DNA of 64,000 nucleotides from Icerya purchasi (Eukaryota > Arthropoda > Insecta > Hemiptera > Monophlebidae), in NCBI GenBank assembly GCA_039619475.1, contig CM077115.1, positions 504,949,352-505,013,351 of the forward strand, written 5' to 3'. The notes under the pieces are model-generated. The model worked only from the letters and a program-made list of their open reading frames with translations. It had not been told where the DNA came from and did no database searches. Both the position numbers and the translations under genes were made by a program. Below are positions 35,213 to 45,635 of the stretch, piece after piece; positions within the stretch are counted from its first letter, which is position 1, and each line of letters opens with the position of its first letter.

Positions 35213-36430
35213 CAATGAAAAACAAACTGACTGCAAAAGCAAGTGACCAACCTCTGTAAGTATCTTATGTTTATGCTTTACTTAAATCTAATTCTTATTG
35301 TTATTCCATCACTGTAGTTTCACTGCTGTTCTATGAAATTTGTATTTACACTCACACATTTGTATATATACATACGCGCGCGCGCGCGCACACCCACACA
35401 CACATATATACATATATATATTATTTAATTTAATTTATTAAGTTAATTAAAGGAAATATAATGTAACGGTGACTATGTACCAACAGCACCATAATATTCT
35501 CTCGTAACCTATGTATAATATAAAAAAAATCTGTGTTTACTGCTAAGTACACAACATACTGGCACACAAAAATTTTGTAATTAACATATATTTTCATGAG
35601 TACACTATAACCGATTATACACAGATTATATCAAATATACTTGTCCACTTGGGAAAAATTAAAAAAAAAAAAAAATTAATAATAATAACAGTATTAATAA
35701 TAATGATCATAATAAAAATTGATTATTCCGACTGCAACTGCTATAAATAACGTTTTGAAGAACTGTTTTCTGTAATATCATATTTAAGTTTTCAACTGAA
35801 ATTTATACCCCCATTCGTTTTTAATGCGGCAGCGTACTCTATATTATTTATCATGCAACATTTCTACTGCTGATACGTTATTGAACGTTAGAGAGCGCTA
35901 TTAATTTAGTTTTATTTCGTGTTTTTATGTACGGGTTTGTCATGTAAAGAAATGCATAAGGCAAATCCCCTTCCCTTATTTGGGATTTAAGAATTATTGC
36001 AAAAAAATGTAACATTGTGTTCCTTTTCAGTGTTAAAGCGGTTCACCGTCGTTATAAAGGAAAAAAGTAAAATTATTTGCAAACCAATTGGTTTCGTTAG
36101 GTTTTTGCCAGTTAAAGTTCTGTCTTCCTTAGTATTTCTTCAAAAATGTTGTAAAATACGGTTTAAAACAGTTCCCTTTTTTTCGCTTTAACATTTATTT
36201 AAAGTTTTTTCCCCTTATATTTCTTACTGATAAATATTGAAGTTAGTTTTTTATGAACTAAAGAGGGTATTTTTTTCATATTACTCGTGCGTCTTTTTGC
36301 GATCTACCTATATATATTTTTTTTTTTTTTTTGGGCACGCCAGCTGCTTTGACCCAAAAGAACAACTAATTAAAGGGTCAAAAAACGTTATGCGATTAGA
36401 AATGAAAAGCACGGAGGAAAGTAGTAAGGG
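35213..36430. other. AT-rich interval with mixed dinucleotide repeat
   Basis: A (CG)n(CA)n tract lies at about 35374-35403, followed by short TA runs. No gene was recognised. Confidence 0.5.
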
Positions 36431-36434
36431 AAAC

Positions 36435-36437
<3 letters not shown>

Positions 36438-36468
<31 letters not shown>

Positions 36469-36469
36469 T
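36438..36469. repeat. (TA)n microsatellite
   Basis: A TA run abutting the left edge of the truncated composite repeat copy at 36470. Confidence 0.9.
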
Positions 36470-36576
36470 AAACTCGGCCATTTTGGCCTCGCAAGGGGCT
36501 GTGCCCCTTGACTTTTCTTGCTTTCATTTCTGTCTCTTTCTCTTCTATACTTTATATAAAATGATCAAAATTTACA
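36470..36576 (+). repeat. composite repeat, copy C1 (left module only)
   Basis: This contains AAACTCGGCCATTTTGGCC, CAAGGGGCTGTGCCCCTTG and the pyrimidine-rich part. It breaks off inside the TTTACA start of the second module and runs directly into a mariner end at 36577. Confidence 0.8.
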
Positions 36577-36630
36577 TTGACGAGCTTTATAGCGTAAAAC
36601 AAATTTCCTGAATTAGTTTCAGAACACCTT
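36577..36630 (-). mobile_element. isolated end of the 1.7-kb mariner-like family
   Basis: TTGACGAGCTTTATAGCGTA, then AAACAAATTTCCTGAATTAG and TTTCAGAACACCTT. This is the reverse complement of about 1674-1728, the outer left TIR of the element at 1673. Only this end is present. The next 70 bp (36631-36700) also match the spacer at 1604-1672 in reverse. Confidence 0.85.
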
Positions 36631-36712
36631 GTATATGCAATTCTATTCGATGGTCTTTCAATTTCCCTAACTTAACGAAATATTTTGATATATATGTATT
36701 ATATATATATAT

Positions 36713-37157
36713 AAACTCGGCCATTTAAGCCTCGCAAGGGGCTGTGTCCCTTGACCCCTCTTGCTTTCATTTCTGTCTCTTTCTCTTCTATACTTTGTAT
36801 AAAATCATTAAAATTTACAACGTAATTCTTACTGGCATCAACACAAAAAAAATAACATAACCACAAAAATCCTATCTTAACATTTAATTCTCATTATATA
36901 AAATTAAAATATTTTTCCGTTACATTTTTCGTTACATATTTTATTACATAAAATTGTGACATTTTTTAAATAACAATAACAAAAATCCTACAAAATATAA
37001 CAAACGTTACATAAAATTGGGACATTTTTCTGGGACATTTTTTTGCGACATTTTTTTGGGACGTTTAGCGTTACATAAAATTGGGACATTTAGCGTTACG
37101 TAAAATTGAGACATTTTTTCGAATGGGGGGTAGCCTAAGAATTACGTTGTAATTAAT
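36713..37157 (+). repeat. composite repeat, copy C2 (both modules)
   Basis: The full left module is followed by the inverted-repeat module from TTTACAACGTAATTCTTACT (about 36816) to GCCTAAGAATTACGTTGTAA. Inside, an ACATAAAATTGGGACATTTT-like unit is tandemly repeated about four to five times with variants (36970-37110). Copies A and B have fewer. TA-rich sequence lies on both sides. Confidence 0.8.
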
Positions 37158-40100
37158 ATATAGTATTTATAAGTGATAATCGTTCTCAATTTGCTAATTT
37201 TTGTCGGTGAAGCGGATACACTTTTTATTAATTTACATAGATGTATTACTGTATAAAAAAATAGTACGTTGGCTCGGACGTTTACCGCATAGCACATCTC
37301 GCGTGTTCCTTTTTTTGACATTGTTTCGATCGTTTGATTCTCGATATAGTTGGTCGATCAGAAATTTTTCATCAAGTTGCTAAACGAGTTAAATGTATTA
37401 CAAATTTTCAAGCAGTACTTAGATTTTTCATCGAAAATCGAGCTTATTTCTGCTTGAGGCATGATTAATGAATTTATATATTTTTTGGGAAATTTAGCGA
37501 TGCTAACAGGCTTTAAGAAAAAGGTTTCATTTGTCCGTATTGTTTTTGTTGTTTGAGCGTTTTTTCATGCTCTTACCATTTTCTAACTATGCGTTTACAT
37601 TTTACAGCCATTTAAACGTCTGCAAGAAAAGCGGAAGGTTTTAGTTTGCAAAAATTTTAATAGTCAAACGTTTCAAAAGAAAAAGCGAAAATGTCAGAAT
37701 AACGGTGCTGATTCAATTTTCTTCATATTGGGTGTAAATTATTTTCCTGCTTAACAGTTCAGTGTAAAGATTATGCAGGGCGGTCATTGAAAAGCACCGA
37801 GGAAAAGTCGGTCCATATAATTATGAAGAGGCCGGGAAAAAACAAAGTCGTTGTTTATCAAGAAAAATACTGAGAATGAAGTGTAATCACGAAGCACGGT
37901 GTTATCATCCAAAGTAGAAATAAAAAAAATGGGTTATAGATAGGAATATTAAAAGTTAACAAAACAATCATGTTCTTACTATCGAGTATATATTAAGTAT
38001 TGATAATAGTATACGTGTCAGATATGTGCGAAAATATGTGGATGTATGAGGTTATAAAAGGGGATATAAGGATAGTATTATTATACTAGGCAAACGTTGT
38101 ACTTTTTATTCATTGTTGTAAGAAGTTTCAGATTAAATTTAGATAATATTTTACGTGATAACAATAATAAAAGGTTAAAATAATCATCACCATTACGAAA
38201 ACTGGATACATGGAATATCTAAATAAGACGAATCGTTAGTACTACTGATAACTATTGATATGTCTCCGAACTTGTTTAAGTATAAGTAACATTGTGTTAC
38301 ATTAACTAATAAAGAAGGGAGGCATACGTTATTTTCTAGGATCACGCCGACAAGCTGAAAAGCTTGGCGGGGTCCTTAAACGTAATGCAATTTGGGATCA
38401 ACAAAAAAAAAAATCAAAAAATCTGAGATGATATAATCTTCGCGACAGTCTAATCTTCACATAGCTAGTATACCAAGCGAAAGAATCACGAAGGTGTCAT
38501 GATACTTTCTGGCATACTGGATCTCGTTATTCCGATTCTCGGGTTGGAACCGAGGAAAATGTGAAAGTGGCGAATGTATTTTAAAAGGAAAGTTTGCTCT
38601 TTTTTTCGATGGTAAAATGTTGAGCATCTCTGTGATAAATATCGAGCAGGATTTTTTCTAAATGTTAATCTGTTAGAGAAGTAGTTTTCAGAAAGTTTTT
38701 TCCTTTCGTCAACAACCCAACCTCTTCTATCGCGATTAATCGAAACTTTTAGTAGCAGATCTAGAATTCATTTTTCTATTAACAATTTTTTCGCATTATC
38801 GATCACTATCAAGCCGTTTTATTCATTTCCAAAATGAACAAATTGGTCAGCAAATCCTGATAATTGATTAAACTGATGTTGACTTAGTGGCGGCCTGCAG
38901 ATTCGGGGGTCATTTTTCTAGAACGAGCAGAGTTTGAGAATTACTTCGATTTATTATTACGCGATTATTGTAGTAACTTTGATGTTTACGTTACACATCG
39001 CTTATATTGATAATTAATGCTAATAATTATTAATGTATATGAGAAAGTGTTTAGTATTTCGCACACAATTTTAATTTAGTTTCTGGACACACAAATTAAA
39101 ATATTACCAGGTTTAATATATATTTATATATATATTTATATTTATACATGTATATAGTAGAAATCGGTTAAGATGAAATTTTTAGGAGGGAAAAATATTT
39201 TTCGTATATTAACCGAATTTCAAATATTAAAAGAAAACTCAGTCAAAAGTATTTTTTTCAAAAAATTTCTATTGTACATTGCTACATAAGAGAGTTCTGT
39301 AATAAGACAGATAAAAAAAAATTGAATTATCTACTATAATTGTTTACCTAATTGCCGGATTAATATTTCGCCTTTTTTAGGAAAGTTTAATTTTGCACAC
39401 TGTTCTATACTAACTTGTTCCTCAAAGATTACTCCAACATATTTAAATTGTTTTCGAAAATTTCGGAATTCGAATTAGCATGAAGAAATCGACACAAGCC
39501 ATCAACTAGCTGTTTCTGTAAAGAAGGATACTTATCTACGTCTTCAACTGTTCGTTTCATCTTTCTTCGTACGTTTTTTAACCTTTTCGATGTTTTCTTG
39601 TATGCTATCTCTGATTTTTCGCGACTGGTTAAAGTACGAGAGCTGTTGAAATATTTTCAACGATAAATTCGTTTAACAGAATGGTCAGATCATCAGTAGT
39701 CCGATTTCATGAAAAAAGTAAATTTGTTTTGTCTTTCGCGAAACATTCACTTTTTGTATTAAGCGAACTTTACTCGTTCTTCCCGTATTATCGAGCTGAT
39801 TTAATTTAGGACCGAATCTGCATTTCGCATTAACCGATCGTTCATATTAAGCGATTTTCACTATAGATAATTTTAGTGGCAAATTCTCCAGTAGTACGTC
39901 TTGTGTTATATGGCGAAGTAACAAAGAAAAATTGAAAAGAAAGAAATCGGCTGGAGTACTTTTCTAGCAGCAGATACTGACTTGGCTAAAGAGGCAACTT
40001 TTAGCTCGCTAGAAAGAAATTTGAGAGATTGCTACTGGAGCATGCGGCGTTAGATGCTAGTTGCTCGGTCAGTGGCCAGTGATAATTGAATACCGCTTCG

Positions 40101-41640
40101 TTTTCCCGTTTTGTTTTCCAAGCGTTATGAGTACTTTTCCGATATTAACGAGTCACTTAAAGCGTATCAAGAAGCACAAACACACACATACACACATATA
40201 CAACAACAGGGTAATCAGCCAATCAGATTGAGCATTTAACTAACTGAGTGCTTCTCTACTTTGGCGGAGCGAGCAAGATGTTGTACACTGCACATTTTTC
40301 TTGATCGGAGCAATGACATTTTATGCTAAACTCGATCAGTCATACTTAATGGCAGCGTTTGAGCCACGACACAAACACTATTACAGCGCTATTAAGTGGT
40401 GACAGAGTGTACTAAATTAGCAGACCAGTATAAGTTAGTATATACGTTTTAAAACTCATTCCGCTGAGTAACACGGAGCGAATAGTGAAGCGTTCTTGTG
40501 AATACAACATAGCCCTGCTTGTAATTCGCCTGTAAATGAAAAGACCTCGATTTTTCGCGTCTTATTTTTCTATCTTCTTTTTTTGATTGCATTTTATGCT
40601 CGCTAGCATAGTATAATTTTAACAATTTAAAATTATCTGTAAATATGTTCAAGTTAAAATTTTGGACATTCTAGATTTCTGCTTAGGTCTTTTAGTAAAT
40701 TCTACGTAAAACAATCGGCATGTTTTTAAGTTTTTAAATATATTATTATGTAATTTTACGTTTTTATAATTCAATTTAATTAATGTTATATGTTGCGAAT
40801 TTTTACAATTCATGTAACGAAAATATAAGATTATGTAAATGTATATACGATGATTTACTTTGTTATTATTAATTAGATAATAAAGGTTGAATGCTATGTT
40901 GTACAATAGCTAAGATTTTTTAAAAATTAAACGCGTGGAAGAATGACGCAATCAATTGAAAATTATTTTGCCAAAAAATATTTTAGAAGAAAAAAGAAAG
41001 ATAGTGTGGTCGGGGGACTTTCGTCGCGAATGAAGTTTTTTTTTTTCAACTCTAAATGTGATTTTTTTTCTCTTTCGATGCTCTTTTTGACGCTGAGCAT
41101 ATGATTTCACTATTATCTCTCTGTAATGCATATAAATAGTAAACAGTAAATAGTGAACATTCGAATCACATGTAGATTAAATGTACATGTAAACAGTAAA
41201 TACTTGTGTATTAAGTTATATGATTTATTAATTTACTTGTCTAAGTTTGCATTATTTATACTTGCTGCAGTTTCTGTTTCTTGAATTTCCATTATAAAAT
41301 TGTAATAATGACACAATATGAATCCCGTATAAATTAATCAAAACAAAAACAATAAATAAATCATCAGACTCGTTCAAGTGTGCTAACGTCGCACAAAAAA
41401 ACCGCGCCAATTATTCAATAAAATGTACACGTGTTCAGAATTGAGCTTTTCATCTGACCGCGTACGATGCTTGCTGCTCGAATCTCAATACTCGCTCGCA
41501 CGCACACACACACCCCCGTATATATTATAATAGAAAGAGACAGAGTGAAGGTCGCCTGGAGGACGCATAACGTTTTTTCGTGACCTAACCATTTCTGCCA
41601 GTTGATTCCTACTGACAAGCCGCGTAAAAGAACTTCATTT
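37158..41640. other. AT-rich interval, no gene seen
   Basis: No coding motif recognised. Notable only are a GAAA-loop hairpin (38339-38375), short TA runs near 39118-39150 and a (CA)n near 40175-40200. A fragment at 38892-38920 resembles a hAT end (GTGGCGGCC...GATTCGGGGG) but is too short to call. Confidence 0.45.
38339..38375 (+). other. strong stem-loop with GAAA tetraloop
   Basis: AAGCT-GAAA-AGCTT (38352-38365) is capped by a GNRA-type loop. CGCC/GGCG (38345-38348 with 38366-38369) and GGATC/GGTCC, including one G-T pair (38339-38343 with 38371-38375), extend the stem around a 3-base bulge. It is unusually GC-rich for the region. Function is unknown; it could be a structured RNA or a fragment of a mobile element's UTR. 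Confidence 0.4.
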
Positions 41641-41654
41641 CAAAAAGATTCCGG

Positions 41655-41700
41655 GTTAAGGGAGTTTGTTCCCTTGCGAGGCCTGAAGGGCTCAGTTTTC
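41655..41700 (-). repeat. composite repeat fragment, copy D
   Basis: TTCCCTTGCGAGGCCTGAAGGGCTCAGTTT resembles the palindromic left module of copies A-C in minus orientation. The second module is missing. Confidence 0.5.
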
Positions 41701-42833
41701 TATACATGCGCGCGTATAAAAAAAGGACATCGCACACCCACCCATACAAATATATGTTTACCCTGTTGTCATTTTCCATTTCTAAAACGTTATTATTAAG
41801 AAATTATTACCTTGTTTTTCAGTTTGAAAATTTTAGGATGAATAAATGCACTATAGTTCGTTACTGTTACAGAAGTGAATATCCGCAGCAAGTGTGCAGA
41901 TTCGAGTTTAAATTGAGTTTCCGTGAGATTTTCGAACTACAGCTCCGATCGGCTTCTTTAATGATTTTAACTGTCGAGGAAATTAGTCTCTGCTCTAAGT
42001 GACGAGTTTGATATTTGAGAAATTAGGCTGTTAGCTCAACCTTTTCAGATAAAGAAATAACTTCTTTTTTTTTAACCGAAATGAAAATCGCGTTATTTTA
42101 CATCAGTTTGCTTCGATTTACAGATTCACGGCTAGTATGCTTAGAAACCGAAGCGGTATAGAAAGTACTATAGTACAGGAGCCCACGATGTTAAATGAGG
42201 ATTTACTCGAGCGTCATACAAATTGGATTTTAAAGATTAGATGGTAGAGAGAAAAAAAGGTTATATGATATATACCCTTTCACCGGTGGAGGGAGCGTCT
42301 ACAGGTTTTCAAAAATGTAAAAAAAAAAACAGTCACATGGAAGTACTCGAGCGCGTCAGATATTGATAGTGTATGTATCCCACGTGTCTCTGATAACGGA
42401 GGTATGCTAATCTGACGGTTTACATGATACGGGTAGCCGTACGGAAGGGTGGAAAAGGGGATAAAAAAAAAATTATTTGAGCGCGTCAGATATTCAGAGG
42501 GGATTTTAAGTGACCCCGAAAGAAGCTCCCATTAAAAATGCTAACGATTCGGACGTGACGCAAGCTCTTGGCGACTTTTTGAAAATGCAAAAAAAAAACT
42601 CGCCATTTTGAAATACTCGAGCGCGTCAGATTATTATACAGACGGTTCATCTTGATGTCCTAGTTATGCTGACCCATAATCTGACGATTATTTGGAGGGG
42701 TTTTCTTAATCTGACGGTGTGAAAAATATTTTTTTTTCAAGATTTTTTTTTTACAAATCAGTGAATGTATCAAATAAAATGCGAGAAAAGTAACATGCAA
42801 ATAAAAAAATCTGTTTCTTTTAATTTCAACATA

Positions 42834-42855
42834 TATATATATATATATATATATA
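42834..42855. repeat. (TA)n microsatellite inside the transposon
   Basis: A TA run of about 11 units, flanked by A/T-rich sequence. Confidence 0.85.
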
Positions 42856-42904
42856 TTCCGAAAAAATAGAAAAATAAAATAAAAATGTAACAAATAATTT
42901 TTTT

Positions 42905-43016
42905 TTAATCTTCATTTTCATCCGTGGAGTTATCGTCATCCTGCAAGTCTGGTTCGATTCGGTCATCAGTTTCATCTTCAGCTTGCAAGCAGAGTGATAC
43001 GTAGCATTTATAGTAT
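42905..43016 (-). pseudogene. acidic C-terminal tail, possible transposase remnant
   Basis: The minus strand reads YYKCYVSLCLQAEDETDDRI then EPDLQDDDNSTDENED and stop, a strongly acidic end after a Cys-containing stretch. It lies centrally between the subterminal repeats of the 42.2-43.4 kb element, on a strand with no similar frame nearby. It is plausibly the last codons of that element's transposase. Upstream codons are lost to stops. I cannot name a family. Confidence 0.35.
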
Positions 43017-43409
43017 TTTTAATTAATCTTTTTTACGTGTTATCGTTTATATATTTATTAAGTGTGTTTTTAACGGTCGGCTGTTCAAGAAAGGTAGGTG
43101 TAGGGATTAATAAAATCATACATTTAAAAAAATCATAAAACCTTAATATTAGTATTATTAAATCTAAACCAATGATTTAAAAAAATAAATGAAAAAAAGA
43201 TTTAATTCACTTACCTTAATCTGACGCGCTCGAGTATTTCTAACGATCGATTTTTTTTTACTATTCTAATCGGCTATCCTAGACGCACGTTTCTATATAC
43301 AGCGCTTATATATGATGGAGGTACTCAAGAGGGTGTGCGAGGTATGCCAACTTATGTTAATCTGCCGCGCCCGAATAAATCCCAAAATCCCCTATTGGGC
43401 TCCCCTGCT

Positions 43410-44640
43410 ACTAGGAGTGTGTTTAACTTACAATGTAATGTTAGCTATTCGTGAAGTCGGTCGATTTTCGGTCTAATCATCATTCTGAGAAATGATTTTG
43501 AGTAAAAATCATTACTTGTCGAGGCAAAACAATATTCACAAAATACTCTCGTCGCTTCTAATATCTTTAATTCTCGATATTTAATGAAGGTGTGAATTTT
43601 CACTCTCCCGAAAGAAAGGGATTTGATCATTTTCGGTTTGTTCAAAAAATCTATCTGTATATGACGTCCTTAAATGTAGTGCACTGTGAGTTCTTTAATT
43701 TCTCAGTAAAACTGACGCGTAACTTTAAATTAAATATTTATTTTTCAACAGTCTCGATCAACCTTGCTTTCTTTGCCGATTTTACACTTTTTTTTTTTAC
43801 ATTTACTCGAAAAAAACAAAACAGAAAAATAATAAAAATGAAGGTTGAAAGAACGTTAAATTTTAATTACAGGTCTTCGACATTAGTTCTTCCTCGACAT
43901 GCTCTATAGATCATTTTTCACTCACCCTTGTAGTGGATGGACTTTAACTCGTAACTATTTTAGGGTACGTACGAAAATGTAACTCCGAGTAATTAGCCAA
44001 CTGGTAAAACCCAAGTGGTACTGGCCAACTCGTAACTAATAGCCGACCGCCAAAATACTCAACAAATTTTACAAAAGTGAATAATTTCGACTCCATCTCA
44101 ACTTTTTCTCTATCCTACATCGGACACCGACTATGCAACGTGTAAACTCTCGTTTATTATCTCCGGAGCCGGTAAAATCTCTTAGGAAGTACAAAAACTA
44201 GAGATGTCGAATTTCATTGATGGCAAAAAACACGAATTCACTTACAAGGGCAAAAATATTAAATTATTAGCCGCATCATCGCTGATATTTTATTTACATA
44301 ATTCAGAATGAACACAAAAAAGAAAAAACCATTTGAATTTCACACAACGGAAGTTATACCTCTATTCGTGTAGTATTTTCAAACTGTCCTCGTATATATT
44401 TTTAACGAGAAACGTTAAAGGCTCATTTATTGTGATTTCGATATTGTTTCTTTTCACTTTTTTCTAAGAAAAGTAAAGAAAGGTCTGCAAATCTATTCGT
44501 ATTTTTTTAGAACAGAGAGGGTGTTTAGCATCCGGTTTCAGAACGATCGAAAAGGGTTTTTCACTTTCCAATAAAATGGAATTCGCCTGAATGTCGAAAA
44601 TAATGCAAAAAATTTTAAAATTTCCGAATGATAAAATAGT
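43410..44640. other. AT-rich interval, nothing recognised
   Basis: The frame at 43592-43909 (plus, 105 codons) has no recognisable domain. No repeats were identified. Confidence 0.45.
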
Positions 44641-44737
44641 CTCTTGATATTGTATTCAGGTCTGAATCTAGGGGAGGGCTGGGGGCATGCAGCCCCGGGC
44701 CCCGCCTTATAAAGGGGCCCCCAAGAGGCTCTCACCT

Positions 44738-44968
44738 CCGGTATGGATGGTTAAACATGCAATAATACGAGGAGATGTTTTTCCAAACATTTACACTGCA
44801 TATAAAATATTTGTAACTACACCGATTACAAATTGTGAAGCGGAAAGATCTTTTTCGATATTAAAAAGAATAAAAAATATGTACAGATCAACCATACTAG
44901 ATGATATATTATCGGCATTACCAAGATTGACGATTGAAACAGATTTTCTCCGTTCATTGAATTTGTAG
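44738..44968 (+). pseudogene. hAT transposase C-terminal dimerisation region
   Basis: The frame reads VKHAIIRGDVFPNIYTAYKI, then FVTTPITNCEAERSFSILKR, then IKNMYRSTILDDILSALPRL and ends FLRSLNL. The TxPxTxCxAERSFSxLKxIKxxxRSTxxxxxLxxLxxL pattern is the conserved hAT dimerisation motif, seen also in ZMYM1-like and P52rIPK-like domesticated proteins. The BED finger and catalytic region are missing. An upstream ATG at 44687 is open but encodes GC-rich terminal-repeat sequence, so it is not a credible start. Confidence 0.8.
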
Positions 44969-45050
44969 AAAAAAATTCATTGTTTAAAATTATAAATATG
45001 TATATATATACACACACACATTTAATATATAGAAACTTCAGGCTTTTAAA

Positions 45051-45416
45051 ATGTGGTGCTGGAGGAAAATGGAACGAATACGCTGGACCGAAAAAACCAC
45101 AAATGAAGAAGTACTCAATGGAGTTCAGGAAGAAAGGTTGTTACTCAGCCAAGCAAAGAAACGGCGGTTGGCTGGATGGGGCATGTCCTACGACATGGCG
45201 GATTACTAAGTGATGTGATGGAAGGAAAAGTCCAGGGGAAAGGAGGAAAAGGAAGACCGAGGAGGACGTTTATAGATATTTTAGTAAAGGACGTACAACT
45301 AAGTAAATACACAGAAATAAAAAGATTGGCGGAGGATCGGACAAGTTGGAAAGCACTAATCATGGAATAAACCCAGTTCTAGGACTGTAACAATGATGAT
45401 GATGATGATGATGTAT
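45051..45416 (+). pseudogene. RTE-type LINE 3' end with (ATG)n tail
   Basis: The plus strand gives MWCWRKMERIRWTEKTTNEE then LLLSQAKKRRLAGW. After one frameshift near 45170 it gives GHVLRHGGLLSDVMEGKVQG, KGGKGRPRRTFIDIL, ending KALIME at 45370. MWCWRRMxxIxWTxxxxNEEVL...GHxxRxxxL...GKxxGxRxxGRxRxxW.D is the standard C-terminus of insect RTE-type elements. (ATG)n at about 45392-45412 forms the tail. It sits inside the hAT relic, so it inserted later or the two were joined. Confidence 0.75.
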
Positions 45417-45635
45417 ATATATATTTTTTTTTTTTTTGGCATTGAAAATTCTACCTATTGTCTATATGATATTTAGTTTCGTTTACATTAATAATTATAT
45501 GTTAATTCGTGAATTAAAAATAATATAATTAAATTAAAGAAAATTTAGTTATTCTATAAAACTGATAATTTTGTCACTTCCGAAAAGTTCCGTGGCCCGG
45601 GCCTATCATACACTTAATTCGGGTCTGATTGTATT

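Larger units (their letters stand above)
42176..43407. mobile_element. DNA transposon with repeated subterminal motif
   Basis: The ends CAGGAGCCCA...GGATTTACTCGAGCG and, in reverse complement, CAGGGGAGCCCA...GGGATTTATTCGGGCG form imperfect inverted repeats. ACTCGAGCGCGTCAGAT recurs near the left end at 42345 and 42615, with variants at 42476 and 42204. It appears inverted near the right end at 43219, with a variant at 43359. Such arrays of oppositely oriented subterminal sites usually bind transposase. No clear target duplication was found (CTATAGTA versus CTACTAGG). Superfamily is unknown. Confidence 0.7.
44657..45627 (+). mobile_element. hAT transposon relic with perfect 8-bp target duplication
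   Basis: The ends CAGGTCTGAATCTAG and, in reverse complement, CAGACCCGAATTAAG match at 10 of 15 positions. They have the CAG...GAAT..AG form of hAT termini, and both sides carry a CCCGGGCC block. The flanking ATTGTATT at 44649-44656 and 45628-45635 is identical. The interior keeps the transposase C-terminus and an inserted RTE-type LINE fragment (45051-45416). At 971 bp it is heavily deleted. Confidence 0.85.

Noticed and set aside
38892..38925. Resemblance to the hAT MITE right end
   Set aside because: Too short and interrupted, with no internal similarity alongside.
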